Shown: one piece after another, positions 9,210 to 18,999 of the stretch
How positions within the stretch are numbered: the stretch's first letter is position 1
Layout of the letters: every line of letters starts with the position of its first letter
Source: Spirosoma telluris
GTDB taxonomy: Bacteria; Bacteroidota; Bacteroidia; Cytophagales; Spirosomataceae
Length of the DNA stretch: 64,000 bases
Assembly (NCBI GenBank): GCA_003259005.1
Contig: QLII01000001.1
Location: 1,674,001 to 1,738,000 of the forward strand
Direction: 5' to 3'
Translations under genes and position numbers: made by a program
Notes under the pieces: model-generated
Seen by the model: only the letters and a program-made list of their open reading frames with translations
What the model was told of the DNA's origin: nothing
Database searches by the model: none

Positions 9210-9614
9210 TTATTGACCGATGGTCATGTTCGCTTTTCGTTGTTGCTTTCGCACATAGTAACCAGAATCGGTTTGAACGGGAGTTGGTTCACTCACGCGC
9301 TGAATTTTATAGTTTCGATCAGCCAGATTGGTCGATGGTGTATGCTCTACTGTTATACCACCGGCGGGTTGCAGAACGGGCATCTGGATTTTGTAATTTG
9401 CCAGTTGTGCGTCAGCGGGGGCTGGCGTTTTCACAACTATGCCCTTCTTATTCTCCCATCGACGGGCAGAAGCGGCCATATTCGGATGCTTATAATTGCT
9501 GGTCGAATACATCGGGTTATTCAGGGGCTTTCGCTCACCATCATCCTGGCAGAAAGCTCGCTCCGACATCGCCATTAAGCCGATGCCAACAAGCAAAAAG
9601 AGTGTTAATTTCAT
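9210..9614 (-). CDS. Small secreted protein, function unknown
   Basis: The start is set at the ATG whose complement is 9612-9614, because it begins a clean signal peptide (MKLTLFLLVGIGLMAMS, cleavage after the AFCQ region). The mature protein has about 110 residues, is hydrophilic and low in complexity, and has repeated NYKIQ motifs (LANYKIQMPV and DRNYKIQRVS). No family recognised. It lies upstream of the sensor kinase on the same strand, with a gap of about 140 bases. Confidence 0.6.
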   Translation of the reverse strand: MKLTLFLLVGIGLMAMSERAFCQDDGERKPLNNPMYSTSNYKHPNMAASARRWENKKGIVVKTPAPADAQLANYKIQMPVLQPAGGITVEHTPSTNLADRNYKIQRVSEPTPVQTDSGYYVRKQQRKANMTIGQ

Positions 9615-9700
9615 GTCCGTTTCTATGGTTTTGTTGTACAGCAAAGGTAGTAACCTAGCTATTCTCAAAACAACAAAAAGGTCTACTATACTTCTAGTTT

Positions 9701-10234
9701 TTATTGTTTTTTACGGATTAATCGAAAAATAGACTCCGAATCAGTGAATTTTTCCACATGATTCAACAAAAACCATTGAATATCTTTAATTTCATCTGAA
9801 TAGCCAAACGGTTCTTCAGGGTCGGCTTCCAACAAAAATCGGATGTCATAATGCAGGTGCTCAGGTACTCCGTTACGGGCGGGAATTGAATGGACATCAA
9901 CATCAAAAATGGCGGGTGATACCAGTTTTAGCGACGTCAATCCGGTTTCTTCCTGCGCTTCCCGGAGGGCAACAGCCGCCACGTCAGGATCGCCATCGGC
10001 ATGGCCACCTGGCTGGAGCCAGCGGTCGAGTTTACGGTGATGAATCAGGAGGGTTTGCGTACGATCAGGGCTGACAATCCAGGCCGATCCGGTCACGTGT
10101 CCAACCAGCAACGACCGCTCAAAACAGTCGGGATACTGATCAACAAATGCAATCGTAGCCTGGGTCATGGTTTGCTCATTCGAGTCGGCAGGGCGATGCT
10201 GATGAAGCAGTTGAAGTAATGGTTGGCGATGCAT
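9701..10234 (-). CDS. Nudix hydrolase
   Basis: 177 residues with a complete Nudix box: GGHADGDPDVAAVALREA followed by QEETGL, matching GX5EX7REUXEEXGU in spacing except that Asp stands at the first acidic position. It hydrolyses a nucleoside diphosphate linked to another group; substrate unknown. The N-terminal region (residues 1-45) is helical. Next gene is divergent (10312). There is no operon partner. Confidence 0.9.
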   Translation of the reverse strand: MHRQPLLQLLHQHRPADSNEQTMTQATIAFVDQYPDCFERSLLVGHVTGSAWIVSPDRTQTLLIHHRKLDRWLQPGGHADGDPDVAAVALREAQEETGLTSLKLVSPAIFDVDVHSIPARNGVPEHLHYDIRFLLEADPEEPFGYSDEIKDIQWFLLNHVEKFTDSESIFRLIRKKQ

Positions 10235-10311
10235 GAATTGGGTTTTTGCCTAAAAAGCCGCAATTTGGTGCTGTTTTTCATAAACACCTAAAACCAATTC
10301 ATTCTAAAGTC

Positions 10312-11217
10312 ATGCGTAAACTCGTACTCAGTGGTGTTACCATCTGCTTAGCAGCCCAATTAGCCACTGCTCAAATTAAACTGCCTTCGCCTAGCCCTGG
10401 TGCCTCTGTAATGCAGACCATTGGCACAACCGACCTGACCGTTACGTATTCGCGACCAAGCCTGAAAGGGCGTACTCCCTTTACCGATTCGTTTGTTCCC
10501 CTTGGAAAAGTATGGCGGACAGGGGCCAATGCCGCTACGACCTTTACCACCACAACGGACCTGATGGTAAATGGAAAAACTTTGCCTGCTGGCACCTACG
10601 CCATTTTGTCGATTCCGGCAGAAGGTAGCGCCACGTTAATTTTCAGCAAAAACAAAACCGTAACCGAGGCTGAATACAAAGAATCGGAAGATGCACTGCG
10701 CGTGAATCTTACCCCTTCTGAAAACAGCGAAAAAGTCGAGACCTTCACGATTGGTTTCAGCGACCTGACCGACAGTACGGCCAAAATGAATTTCATCTGG
10801 GCCAACATCAAAGCAACTGCCGACCTGAAAGTAGACGTAAACGCCAATGCGGCTGCTAACGTGGACAAAGCTGTAGCCGATAAACCTGATGATGCCGCTG
10901 TTTTGCAGGCAGCCGCCAGCTACAACCTCTCGAAAGGTCGCAATCTGGAACAGTCATTAAGCTGGATCGACAAGTCGATTGCCAAGGGTGAAACCTACCG
11001 TAATCTATATGTGAAATCGCAGATTCTGGCGAAGATGGGTAAGTACAGCGATGCGCTTCCATTGGCCCAGAAAGCGCTTTCGATTGGTCAAACATCGACC
11101 GATGGAGCTTTCCCATTTTTCAAGGATGGCATTGAGAAAAGCATTGCCGATTATACGGCGAAGCTACCTGCAGCTGTGCCTGCGATGAAAAACATGAAAG
11201 GGAAGAAAAAAGCGTAA
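10312..11217 (+). CDS. DUF2911 domain protein with C-terminal helical repeats
   Basis: The start is placed at ATG 10312 (MRKLVLSGV), which opens a signal peptide ending near LATAQ; an upstream in-frame ATG at 10246 would add a non-signal leader. 301 residues. The DUF2911 part (about residues 22-165) has VTYSRPSLKGR, GKVWRTGANAATTF and LPAGTYAILSIP. The C-terminal part is TPR-like (AAVLQAAASYNLSKGR, MGKYSDALPLAQKAL). The family is secreted and uncharacterised. It ends before a convergent palindrome. Confidence 0.88.
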   Translation: MRKLVLSGVTICLAAQLATAQIKLPSPSPGASVMQTIGTTDLTVTYSRPSLKGRTPFTDSFVPLGKVWRTGANAATTFTTTTDLMVNGKTLPAGTYAILSIPAEGSATLIFSKNKTVTEAEYKESEDALRVNLTPSENSEKVETFTIGFSDLTDSTAKMNFIWANIKATADLKVDVNANAAANVDKAVADKPDDAAVLQAAASYNLSKGRNLEQSLSWIDKSIAKGETYRNLYVKSQILAKMGKYSDALPLAQKALSIGQTSTDGAFPFFKDGIEKSIADYTAKLPAAVPAMKNMKGKKKA

Positions 11218-11251
11218 TTATTCCCGGACACGTTTAAAATTACGTCTTCAT

Positions 11252-11305
11252 AAAGCGTCAACCGCAACAAGTGATAATTGAATCACTTGTTGCGGTTGAC
11301 GCTTT
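11252..11305. repeat. Perfect 24-base inverted repeat between convergent genes
   Basis: Arms 11252-11275 and 11282-11305 are perfectly complementary around a 6-base loop. It lies between two converging genes and could end transcription from both sides. Confidence 0.9.
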
Positions 11306-11336
11306 TCAATAGCCTAACTACAACAAATTGAGTCAC

Positions 11337-12383
11337 TTACTTGAGCCAGCGCGCCAGATCAATTCGTAGGGATAACTGACTTGTCCCTGCGGTGGGGACA
11401 GATGTAAACCGGGCATAGGTCAACTGAAAACCCTTAGCCTGCACCGATGCACCGAATGAAATACCCGCGCCTGCTCCACCCGTAGTCAACTTACCTTCCT
11501 GGTGTTTCTGGTGGTTGTAGCCAACTAATAGATGCACGTTTCTATGAATGAGCAATTCGGCGCCAACGCTCAGATGGCGGGCTATTTTCTCGGTTACACT
11601 GGTCGTTTGTGGAATAGGATTGCCACTGAGATCATAACGAATATTCAGGTTCGGGTCGTAGTAACTAATGTCGAAACGCTGAAGGTGGTGGGCTGTCAAT
11701 GTTAATCGAATGGGCGCGTGTTCGGGTTTGAGGGTTACACCCGCCTGTAAATCGAAGGGGAGATCGGCATCGAGGGAACCGTAATTCTTGATCAGATACC
11801 CAACATTTTTAGCTACCAGCCCAAATGTGAGGTCTTTTTTAGGGTGCCGCCAAACCCCGCCCAAATCAGCCAGTACACCAAGTGCTGAATACATCTCGAT
11901 ACTAGACCCAACTGCTTTGATCGTTGCACCAAGTGTAAAATTGCCCTCTGTGCGGGCATGGGTAATGCTCAGGGCATAGTCATTGGCCGAGAAAGTGCCA
12001 ATCGTATTTCCCGCTGGATCAGTCATGGTAAACTGACCGTAGCTTAAATATTGTAAACCAACCGCCCATCTGGAATGGCGGTCTGCCTTTTCAGATTTTA
12101 TCGGTAACCCATACTGCAAGGTGTAGTATTTAGCGGCTGCCAGGTAGGGCATCAGGCTGATGGCTAATTGGTTCTCTTTAGCAGAATCGGCTAAGGCAGG
12201 ATTGTTAAGATGATAGGCACCGTCAGGACTCGTAGCCGTGGCGACTTGCCCACCTAACGCGGCTACACGGGCGTGTGTAGGCAGGTCGAGAAACGAGAAA
12301 ATGCGTTGCCCACTCATCGGTTGAGCAACCGTCAGGACAGGCCATAGAAAGACCAAAAGCAATAAATTAAAACAGGCTTTCAA
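11337..12383 (-). CDS. porQ: Type IX secretion system protein PorQ
   Basis: 348 residues with signal peptide (cleavage near TVAQ). It shows the PorQ pattern: an N-terminal SFLDLPTHARVAALGG, the NNPAL motif, and a PorV/PorQ-type outer-membrane barrel with terminal LRIDLARWLK. In T9SS, PorQ is an outer-membrane component that acts with PorU, PorV and PorZ in releasing and modifying cargo. Two probable T9SS cargo proteins are encoded nearby (2575-4258 and 45645-47899). No other T9SS machinery gene is in the window. Confidence 0.85.
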   Translation of the reverse strand: MKACFNLLLLVFLWPVLTVAQPMSGQRIFSFLDLPTHARVAALGGQVATATSPDGAYHLNNPALADSAKENQLAISLMPYLAAAKYYTLQYGLPIKSEKADRHSRWAVGLQYLSYGQFTMTDPAGNTIGTFSANDYALSITHARTEGNFTLGATIKAVGSSIEMYSALGVLADLGGVWRHPKKDLTFGLVAKNVGYLIKNYGSLDADLPFDLQAGVTLKPEHAPIRLTLTAHHLQRFDISYYDPNLNIRYDLSGNPIPQTTSVTEKIARHLSVGAELLIHRNVHLLVGYNHQKHQEGKLTTGGAGAGISFGASVQAKGFQLTYARFTSVPTAGTSQLSLRIDLARWLK

Positions 12384-12479
12384 ACGGAAATCGTACGCAG
12401 TTTTCTACAAAGAAAGCCATTTTTTAGCCTATCGACCGCATAGTCTCCGACATTTGATGTAAAACGGCACTAGCCTAAG

Positions 12480-13186
12480 TCAAAACGAATACCCGACTTT
12501 TATCCCGCAGGTAATGCTGGTCGTTGGGCGGTTGATGTCTGTAAACGGATTAAATAGGTTGATTCCATAAGACCCATAAAAAGGAGGTCCCTCGGGAACA
12601 CCAGAACGATCGAGAATACTCCAACGGATACCGAATCCGCCGTAAAAATCGGCTACCAGTCGATTGTTGGGCGACAACGAAAATTGACGACCAAACTTTA
12701 CATGCCCAGCCCAAACTCGCTTGGCAATAGGTGCCGAATAGAGCTGATAATATTGACATGGGCCAGCATCGCAACCCTTGCCAACGGTGCCATGTTCGTA
12801 GGCGCTTGTCTGTTTAAAGAGCCCTTCCAACGCTATGTATGACCCAATAGGCCCCCATGCCAATAGTACCGCCATTCAGCCCGCCCTCGCCAGATTTTCA
12901 TATCCGTATAACGGGATCGCTGGGAGACATCCCAGAGGTTCATGCCCTGCCAGCCGTAGCCAAACTCAGCCTGTATCGACTGATGCTGACCCACAAGCCG
13001 CTCTATTCCAAACTGAATGGTATTACTGGGGTCGATTAAGCTGAGTGGAGCAAATTTAACGACCCACCGCTGACTATGCTCTGCAAAGATGGACGATAGT
13101 GGCATTGGTTTTTCTGTTTGGGCCAGTGCCGGTGCGACTCCTCCGAAGAGGAAAGCCAGTAACCAGATTAGAGGATGGGGGTTCAT
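12480..13186 (-). CDS. Outer-membrane beta-barrel protein, DUF3575-like (one frameshift)
   Basis: Starts at the ATG complementing 13184-13186, with a signal peptide ending at PALAQ. The restored protein has 235 residues of alternating beta pattern and ends in an aromatic (GIKVGYSF), as outer-membrane barrels do. The frame breaks at the C5 run 12852-12856 (G5 on the coding strand); adding one G restores YYWHGGPIGSYIALEG. The start overlaps the stop of the upstream LVIVD lipoprotein by 4 bases, so it is the last gene of a three-gene operon. The DUF3575 assignment is by general resemblance. Confidence 0.7.
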
Positions 13187-13934
13187 GGCTCAACAGGGAT
13201 TGTACTCAATAGTGTCAACTGCTTGAGGTCGGCGTAACTGTACTCATAAATCCCCTTTGGCCCCGTAACGATCAGTATTTTTTTAGTCGGAATCACATCA
13301 TACGTTTTCGTATCGTAGAAATATTCCAACTCCCGCACATTAGTCGGGTCACTGATGTCCATCACACGCAATCCATAATCGCCTTCGCCCACAAAGAGTA
13401 AGGTACTGTCGGCACCGAGCCCCTTGGGTTAGTCATGGAATAGCTTCGTAACAACTTGGGGCTGGCTAAATTGCTGATATCAATAACGTCGAGGCTATTC
13501 GTCGTCACGGATTGATTCCGGCAGTTGGTGCCACTTCGGAGGGTTACATACGCATAGTTACCTTGAACAACCACCGGATCACAGCTTAGCACGTGCGTAT
13601 AGATACCCACCGACTTAGGCGTATTAGGCTGGTTAATATCATAAATGTACATCCCGGTCTGCGTGCCGATAAACAGGTTGTTTTTGTAAGGAAATATAGT
13701 CTCGACACCAAAGCCAAGCCTCGTTTTGCTCCCTTTTTGAGGATTGCTACTGGCCGAGATGTCATACGCCTGCAAGTCCGTATTGCTAATTGTGTAAAGC
13801 GTGTTTCCACTAACTGTGAAGCGAGCTGTTGAGCCGCCCGTACCTGCGCCGGGGGTAGGATTATCGACGCTAGACGCTGAGGAGCAGTCCGTTAACAGAA
13901 TTACCGATAGAAGCGTGTAGATAGATTGTTTCAT
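13183..13934 (-). CDS. LVIVD-repeat lipoprotein (one frameshift)
   Basis: Lipobox around LTDCSS at the N terminus. The body holds beta-propeller-like LVIVD repeats: LQAYDISASSNPQKGS, MYIYDINQPNTPKSVG, LDVIDISNLASPKLLR and LRVMDISDPTNVRE. The frame is lost at the C4 run 13420-13423 (G4 on the coding strand); one extra G restores NPRGLGADSTLLFVGEGDYG. The restored length is about 250 residues. It follows a related lipoprotein by 15 bases and overlaps the next gene by 4, so the three are translationally linked. Probably a surface-exposed propeller; ligand unknown. Confidence 0.75.
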
Positions 13935-13949
13935 GAGGTTTAAGCATAC

Positions 13950-14483
13950 TTACCGGTAACACATTGGATTCTCAATAGCCGCTTTTTCCCAGCGGATCAC
14001 CACACCTTTTTCAGGATCAGGGCATTCAAAACGGACATTGGTAGCCACGGGATAAGCCGAATACTCGAACGCATTTTCGATACGCTTCACAAGCCGGACG
14101 TTAAGGGGATTCGCAATATTGAGCGCGACCAGATCAGTGACGTTATCGGCATAGAGGATGCTGTCTTTTATAGCCAGCTCCTGGTTGCCAATGATAGAAA
14201 TAAAGGCCAGTTGAACTGGCTTTCCCGGATCACTATTATCCATAATATGAATACCGCTACCCACATCATTGATAAACAGATACTTGTCCTTCACGTAAAT
14301 TTTTCCTACGTTTTTGAGCGGTTGCGGAGCAAGCGTCTGCACAGTTCGGACATCCGCATAAGTGGCATAAATTGGCCGGTATATGTCTCCAGAAGTAGGT
14401 GGGCTTGGTGCGTAAGGGTGTCCACAACTATCGAGCAGAATCCAGATAAAGAGCAAGGTAAAGGGAAGCAGAAGTCGATTCAT
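13950..14483 (-). CDS. LVIVD-repeat lipoprotein
   Basis: 177 residues. Signal and lipobox LLDSCG near residue 20. Repeats include VGKIYVKDKYLFINDVGSG, IHIMDNSDPGKPVQLA and LVALNIANPLNVRLVK, the LVIVD type that forms propeller-like folds. First gene of the probable operon continuing with 13183-13934 and 12480-13186. It is intact but ends with a cysteine-containing tail (RFECPDP ... NPMCYR). Function unknown. Confidence 0.75.
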   Translation of the reverse strand: MNRLLLPFTLLFIWILLDSCGHPYAPSPPTSGDIYRPIYATYADVRTVQTLAPQPLKNVGKIYVKDKYLFINDVGSGIHIMDNSDPGKPVQLAFISIIGNQELAIKDSILYADNVTDLVALNIANPLNVRLVKRIENAFEYSAYPVATNVRFECPDPEKGVVIRWEKAAIENPMCYR

Positions 14484-14589
14484 GGTGCAAATGTGTTTCG
14501 TAGGCTAAGGATACAAAATCAATCAAGGCCGTTGGAATCCGTAAGAAAAATTAACTTTGTCTATACTTGATTTCACGAAGCCAAATTGT

Positions 14590-16176
14590 ATGCAAACGGA
14601 AGCCCGCCCAGAGACGAATCACGCCAATGCTCCCAAACTATCTAAAACAGAAATTCTGGCCCATAAAAATGCCGAAGCTGAACTGGGTGGTGGGCAGAAA
14701 CGCATTGATGCTCAACATAAAAAAGGGAAACTGACCGCTCGGGAACGTATTGCCCTCCTGATGGATGAAGGCTCGTTTGAGGAAATTGGCAAATTCGTCA
14801 TGCACCGTACCCGCGACTTCGGGATGGACAAAGAACATTACCTCGGCGATGGCGTTGTAACCGGTTACGGCACTGTAGATGGGCGGTTAGTCTATGTTTT
14901 TGCGCAGGATTTTACCGTTTTCGGCGGGGCTTTGTCAGAAACCCATGCCGAAAAAATCTGCAAGCTGATGGACCTGGCTTTGCAAAATGGGGCCCCTTTA
15001 ATTGGCCTGAACGACTCGGGCGGTGCCCGGATTCAGGAGGGCGTTTTGTCGCTGGCGGGTTATGCCGATATTTTTTACCGCAACACGCGTGCTTCGGGTG
15101 TGATTCCGCAACTATCGGCCATCATGGGGCCCTGTGCAGGTGGTGCTGTCTATAGCCCGGCCATCACCGACTTCATTTTTATGGTCGAAAATACGAGCTA
15201 TATGTTCGTGACCGGACCAAACGTAGTAAAAACCGTTACCCACGAATCTGTTACTGCCGAAGAACTGGGAGGGGCCAGTACGCATAGTACCAAATCGGGA
15301 GTGACGCATTTCTCATGCGCCAATGAACTAGCTTGTATTCAATCGCTTAAGCAACTTCTTAGCTATATTCCACAGAACTGCGAAGATGAACCACCCATGC
15401 TCGCCTACGAACCTTCGGACGAGTCACGGGCTGGGCTAAACACCATTATTCCTGACAATCCGAACCAGCCGTATGATATGCGTGAGGTGATCGACGAGTT
15501 GGTCGATACAGGTAGTTTTATGGAAGTCCACAAGAATTTTGCGGAGAATATTGTGGTTGGCTTTGCCCGTATTGGTGGCCGGAGCGTTGGCATTGTCGGG
15601 AACCAACCAGCCGTTCTGGCAGGGGTACTCGACATCAATGCCAGCACCAAAGCAGCTCGTTTTGTGCGTTTCTGCGATTGTTTTAACGTTCCCTTACTCG
15701 TTCTCGAAGATGTTCCCGGCTTTCTGCCCGGCACGGACCAGGAATGGAATGGCATCATTACCAATGGCGCTAAACTACTGTTTGCCTTCTGCGAAGCAAC
15801 CGTTCCGCGTGTAACGGTCATTACCCGCAAAGCCTACGGCGGTGCCTACGATGTGATGAACTCCAAACACATCGGTGCCGACATGAACTACGCCTGGCCA
15901 TCGGCCGAGATTGCCGTGATGGGGGCCAGCGGTGCCGCCGAGATCATTTTTAAACGCGAGATCGCCGAAGCGGAAGACCCACAATCCAAGTTGCAGGAAA
16001 AGGTTCTGGATTATACTGAGAAGTTCGCCAATCCGTACCGGGCCGCCCATCGGGGCTATATCGACGAGGTTATTATGCCTGACCAGACCCGACAGAAACT
16101 TATCCGGGCCTTCAAGATGCTGGAAAACAAAGTGGCTACCATGCCCAAGAAAAAACACGGCAATATTCCCTTGTAA
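14590..16176 (+). CDS. pccB: Acyl-CoA carboxylase carboxyltransferase (beta) subunit, propionyl-CoA type
   Basis: The start is ATG 14590 (MQTEARPE). 528 residues, the usual length. N-terminal lobe: [17 protein letters not shown] segment, then [11 protein letters not shown] and the acyl-CoA loop [11 protein letters not shown]-terminal lobe: [20 protein letters not shown] and [18 protein letters not shown]. These match PccB/MccB carboxyltransferases, which move CO2 from carboxybiotin to an acyl-CoA. The biotin carboxylase/carrier subunit is not adjacent. A candidate promoter (TAACTTTG, 14552-14559) lies upstream. Substrate choice between propionyl- and acetyl-CoA is inferred only. Confidence 0.93.
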   Translation: MQTEARPETNHANAPKLSKTEILAHKNAEAELGGGQKRIDAQHKKGKLTARERIALLMDEGSFEEIGKFVMHRTRDFGMDKEHYLGDGVVTGYGTVDGRLVYVFAQDFTVFGGALSETHAEKICKLMDLALQNGAPLIGLNDSGGARIQEGVLSLAGYADIFYRNTRASGVIPQLSAIMGPCAGGAVYSPAITDFIFMVENTSYMFVTGPNVVKTVTHESVTAEELGGASTHSTKSGVTHFSCANELACIQSLKQLLSYIPQNCEDEPPMLAYEPSDESRAGLNTIIPDNPNQPYDMREVIDELVDTGSFMEVHKNFAENIVVGFARIGGRSVGIVGNQPAVLAGVLDINASTKAARFVRFCDCFNVPLLVLEDVPGFLPGTDQEWNGIITNGAKLLFAFCEATVPRVTVITRKAYGGAYDVMNSKHIGADMNYAWPSAEIAVMGASGAAEIIFKREIAEAEDPQSKLQEKVLDYTEKFANPYRAAHRGYIDEVIMPDQTRQKLIRAFKMLENKVATMPKKKHGNIPL

Positions 16177-16182
16177 ACGTTT

Positions 16183-16449
16183 ATGACTAGTCGTACTAAA
16201 CACAGGCTTTTTGTTACGGCAGGTTTTATTACAATTATAGTAACGATGGCTTTAGGGACATGGCCCGTTTATCTGCGTGGCTTGTTAGTCCTGGCCGGTG
16301 GCTGGCAGATGGCAATCGGCATTGTTTATCAGGTAAAATTATTCGCTCAGCAGAAAAATGGTTTGTACTATACGCTGCTAGTGTTTGCCGGAATCTTCGG
16401 GCTGAGTATGCTTGCGCTTACCCTTTTCTGGCTGGACTCGTTACAATAA
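16183..16449 (+). CDS. Small membrane protein, three predicted helices
   Basis: 88 residues, with hydrophobic segments near residues 9-30, 32-50 and 62-82. Starts 6 bases after the carboxyltransferase stop and ends 3 bases before the dipeptidyl peptidase start, so the three genes are probably one transcript. No family recognised. Confidence 0.65.
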   Translation: MTSRTKHRLFVTAGFITIIVTMALGTWPVYLRGLLVLAGGWQMAIGIVYQVKLFAQQKNGLYYTLLVFAGIFGLSMLALTLFWLDSLQ

Positions 16450-16452
16450 CTT

Positions 16453-18791
16453 ATGAAGACAATTTTACTAACAGGCAGCCTATTTTCACTATTCGTAGCC
16501 GCTCAGGCGCAACAGCGTCCTGTGCTGACAACGAATCAGTATGAGCAGGCTCAGCGATTTCTTGGCTCGAACGTTGAGCAATTTGTTGACCATAGTAGTG
16601 TGCGTCCTACCTGGCTAGCCGGGGACCGGTTCTGGTATCGCGACTTAAACGCTAAGGGTAGCGAGTTTATCCTGGTTGACCCGGCTAAACGAACCCGGTC
16701 AGCTGCGTTTGATCATCAGAAACTAGCCGAAGCACTCTCAAAGGCAACGGGTAAGGCCTATGAAGCCACCCGATTGCCCATTCAGCAGTTTAGTTACGCG
16801 TCCGATAATACGTCGATCATCATTCAGGCAGATGGCAAACAGTGGAAATATGAGTTACAGTCCGGTCAGTTGACGGCTGATGCATCCGTGGTACCACCTA
16901 CGCCCAGCAGTGACGGGCGACCATCACGAACCGGTGGAGGCAATGAAGTACTATCTCCCGATAAAAAACGGGCTGCTTACATCAAAGACTATAATTTATG
17001 GGTTCGTAATCTGCAAACCGGTGCGCAAACACAGCTGACCACCGACGGCATAAAGGACTTTGGTTATGCCACCGATAATGCTGGCTGGAAATCAAGCGAC
17101 CGGGCTATACTGGCATGGTCGCCGGATTCGGAGAAAATAGCCACCTTTAAACAAGACCAGCGCCAGGTGAGTGATATGTATCTGGTGATGACTAACGTAG
17201 GGAAACCTACTTTAAAACAATGGAAGTATCCCTTACCCGGCGATAAAGACATTGCAACCATTCAACGGGTCATTATCAATGTCGATGAACCGAAGGTGAT
17301 TTCGTTACAGATTCCGCCTGATCCTCACCGCGCTACCCTTAGTGATGACATCGCCAGCAGTGGAACGTTCGATGATGTGAACTGGACCCAGGACGGGACA
17401 AAACTGGCCTTCGTATCGACCTCGCGAGACCATAAACAGGAAAAAATTCGTCTGGCCGATGCAATAACGGGTTCTGTTCGAGAGGTTTTCGAAGAAACAG
17501 TATCGACGCAGTATGAATCAGGCTGGGGTGCCATTAACTGGCGGTATCTGGATAAGACCAACGAATTTATCTGGTTTTCGGAGCGTGATAATTGGGGCCA
17601 TTTGTACTTATATGATGCCCTGACCGGGAAGCTAAAGAACCAGATTACCAAGGGAGACTGGCTGGTAACGAAACTGCTAAAAGTGGATGAAACGAAGCGA
17701 ATGCTGTACTTCATGGCCAACGGACGACAGGCTGCTAATCCGTATTTTAGTCAGTTTTGCCAAATTGGGTTTGATGGCAAACAGTTTGCGGTTCTGACTC
17801 CCGAAGAAGGCAACCACCAGGTGACTCTTTCGCCTTCAGGAGCTTATTTTATTGATAGTTATTCAAAACCGAATGTTCCGTCAGTTACGGTACTACGGTC
17901 GTTAGATGGAAAACTGATTAGCAATCTTGAAAAAACGGACGTTTCCCGACTGGTGGCTACCGGCTGGAAACCCCGGTGCCGATTACAGTAAAAGCGCATG
18001 ATGGTAAGACCGATTTATATGGGCTGCTATACACGCCTACCCAGTTGGATGCTGGGAGGAAATACCCAATAATTGATTACATCTATCCGGGTCCTCAGGG
18101 TGGAAGTGTGGGGAGCTGGTCGTTTTCGGCTGCCAGGGGCGATCACCAGGCCTTAGCTGAACTAGGGTTCGTTGTCCTTCAACTGGAAGGAACCAGCAAT
18201 CCGCTGCGCTCCAAAAGTTTCCACGATATGAGCTACGGAAACATGGCTGAGAATACACTGGCCGACCAGATTACGGGTATTCGGCAACTGGCGCAAACCT
18301 ACGCCTATATCGATACCACGCGGGTGGGTATCTGGGGACATTCAGGTGGGGGCTTTGCCACCGCTACGGCTATGTTCCGTTACCCTGATTTCTTTAAAGT
18401 TGGTATTTCTGAATCAGGTAACCACGACAATCGCAACTACGAGGACGACTGGGGTGAGCGGTATAATGGCTTAACGTCGGCTTCCGATTACGCGGCTCAG
18501 GCCAACCAGACATACGCCAAAAATCTGAAGGGCAAACTGATGCTGGCGCACGGCATGATGGATGATAACGTTCCACCTTACAATACCTTGCTGGTTGTTG
18601 AAGCGCTGGAGAAAGCCAATAAAGACTACGATTTGGTTCTGTTTCCGAATAGCGCGCATGGCTACGGTAGCTACGCGCCCTACATGACCCGTCGGCGCTG
18701 GGATTATTTTGTAAAGAACCTATTGGGGGCTGAACCACCGAAAGAATACCAGATTGAAGCAAAGCCCGATTCACGCAATAGCGTTCGGTAA
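16453..18791 (+). CDS. Prolyl-specific dipeptidyl peptidase, S9B (DPP IV-like) family (one frameshift)
   Basis: Signal peptide of about 20 residues (cleavage near AAQAQ). An N-terminal propeller domain (DYNLWVRNLQTG, AWSPDSEKIATFKQD, LYLYDALTGKLKNQITKG) is followed by a C-terminal alpha/beta hydrolase. Catalytic Ser is in WGHSGGGFA, Asp in GMMDDNVP and His in NSAHGYG. The frame breaks at the C4 run 17971-17974; one extra C restores GWKPPVPITVKAHDG. The restored length of about 779 residues is normal. A periplasmic enzyme that removes Xaa-Pro dipeptides. Confidence 0.9.
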
Positions 18792-18822
18792 GGAGCAGAA
18801 ACCAGTAACTCAATGCAATCCT

Positions 18823-18939
18823 ATGGCAATTCCACCACCTAAAAAACCGGGCAGTTTATTAAGGACCGTATTAATTGGACTACTTATTATTTTCAGTCTG
18901 GCGCTATTAGTTGGGACATTGACGGTCATGTTTCCGTGA
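18823..18939 (+). CDS. Tiny single-pass membrane protein
   Basis: 38 residues: a Pro/Lys-rich N terminus (MAIPPPKKPGS) then one membrane helix (about residues 16-36). ATG 18823 follows the peptidase stop by 31 bases and the stop is just ahead of a convergent palindrome. Similar short Pro/Lys-plus-helix proteins are common but unnamed. Confidence 0.45.
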   Translation: MAIPPPKKPGSLLRTVLIGLLIIFSLALLVGTLTVMFP

Positions 18940-18949
18940 GTGAAATTGG

Positions 18950-18999
18950 GCCAGTTAAGTCATGCCATATCTTTTGAGATATGGCATGACTTAACTGGC
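18950..18999. repeat. Perfect 23-base inverted repeat between convergent genes
   Basis: Arms 18950-18972 and 18977-18999 are perfectly complementary with a 4-base loop. The right arm reaches the stop codon of the aminotransferase on the minus strand. A likely bidirectional 3'-end structure. Confidence 0.9.

Noticed and set aside
9192..9732. Three plus-strand frames over the small secreted protein
   Set aside because: They lie opposite a gene with a clean signal peptide and have no protein-like pattern.
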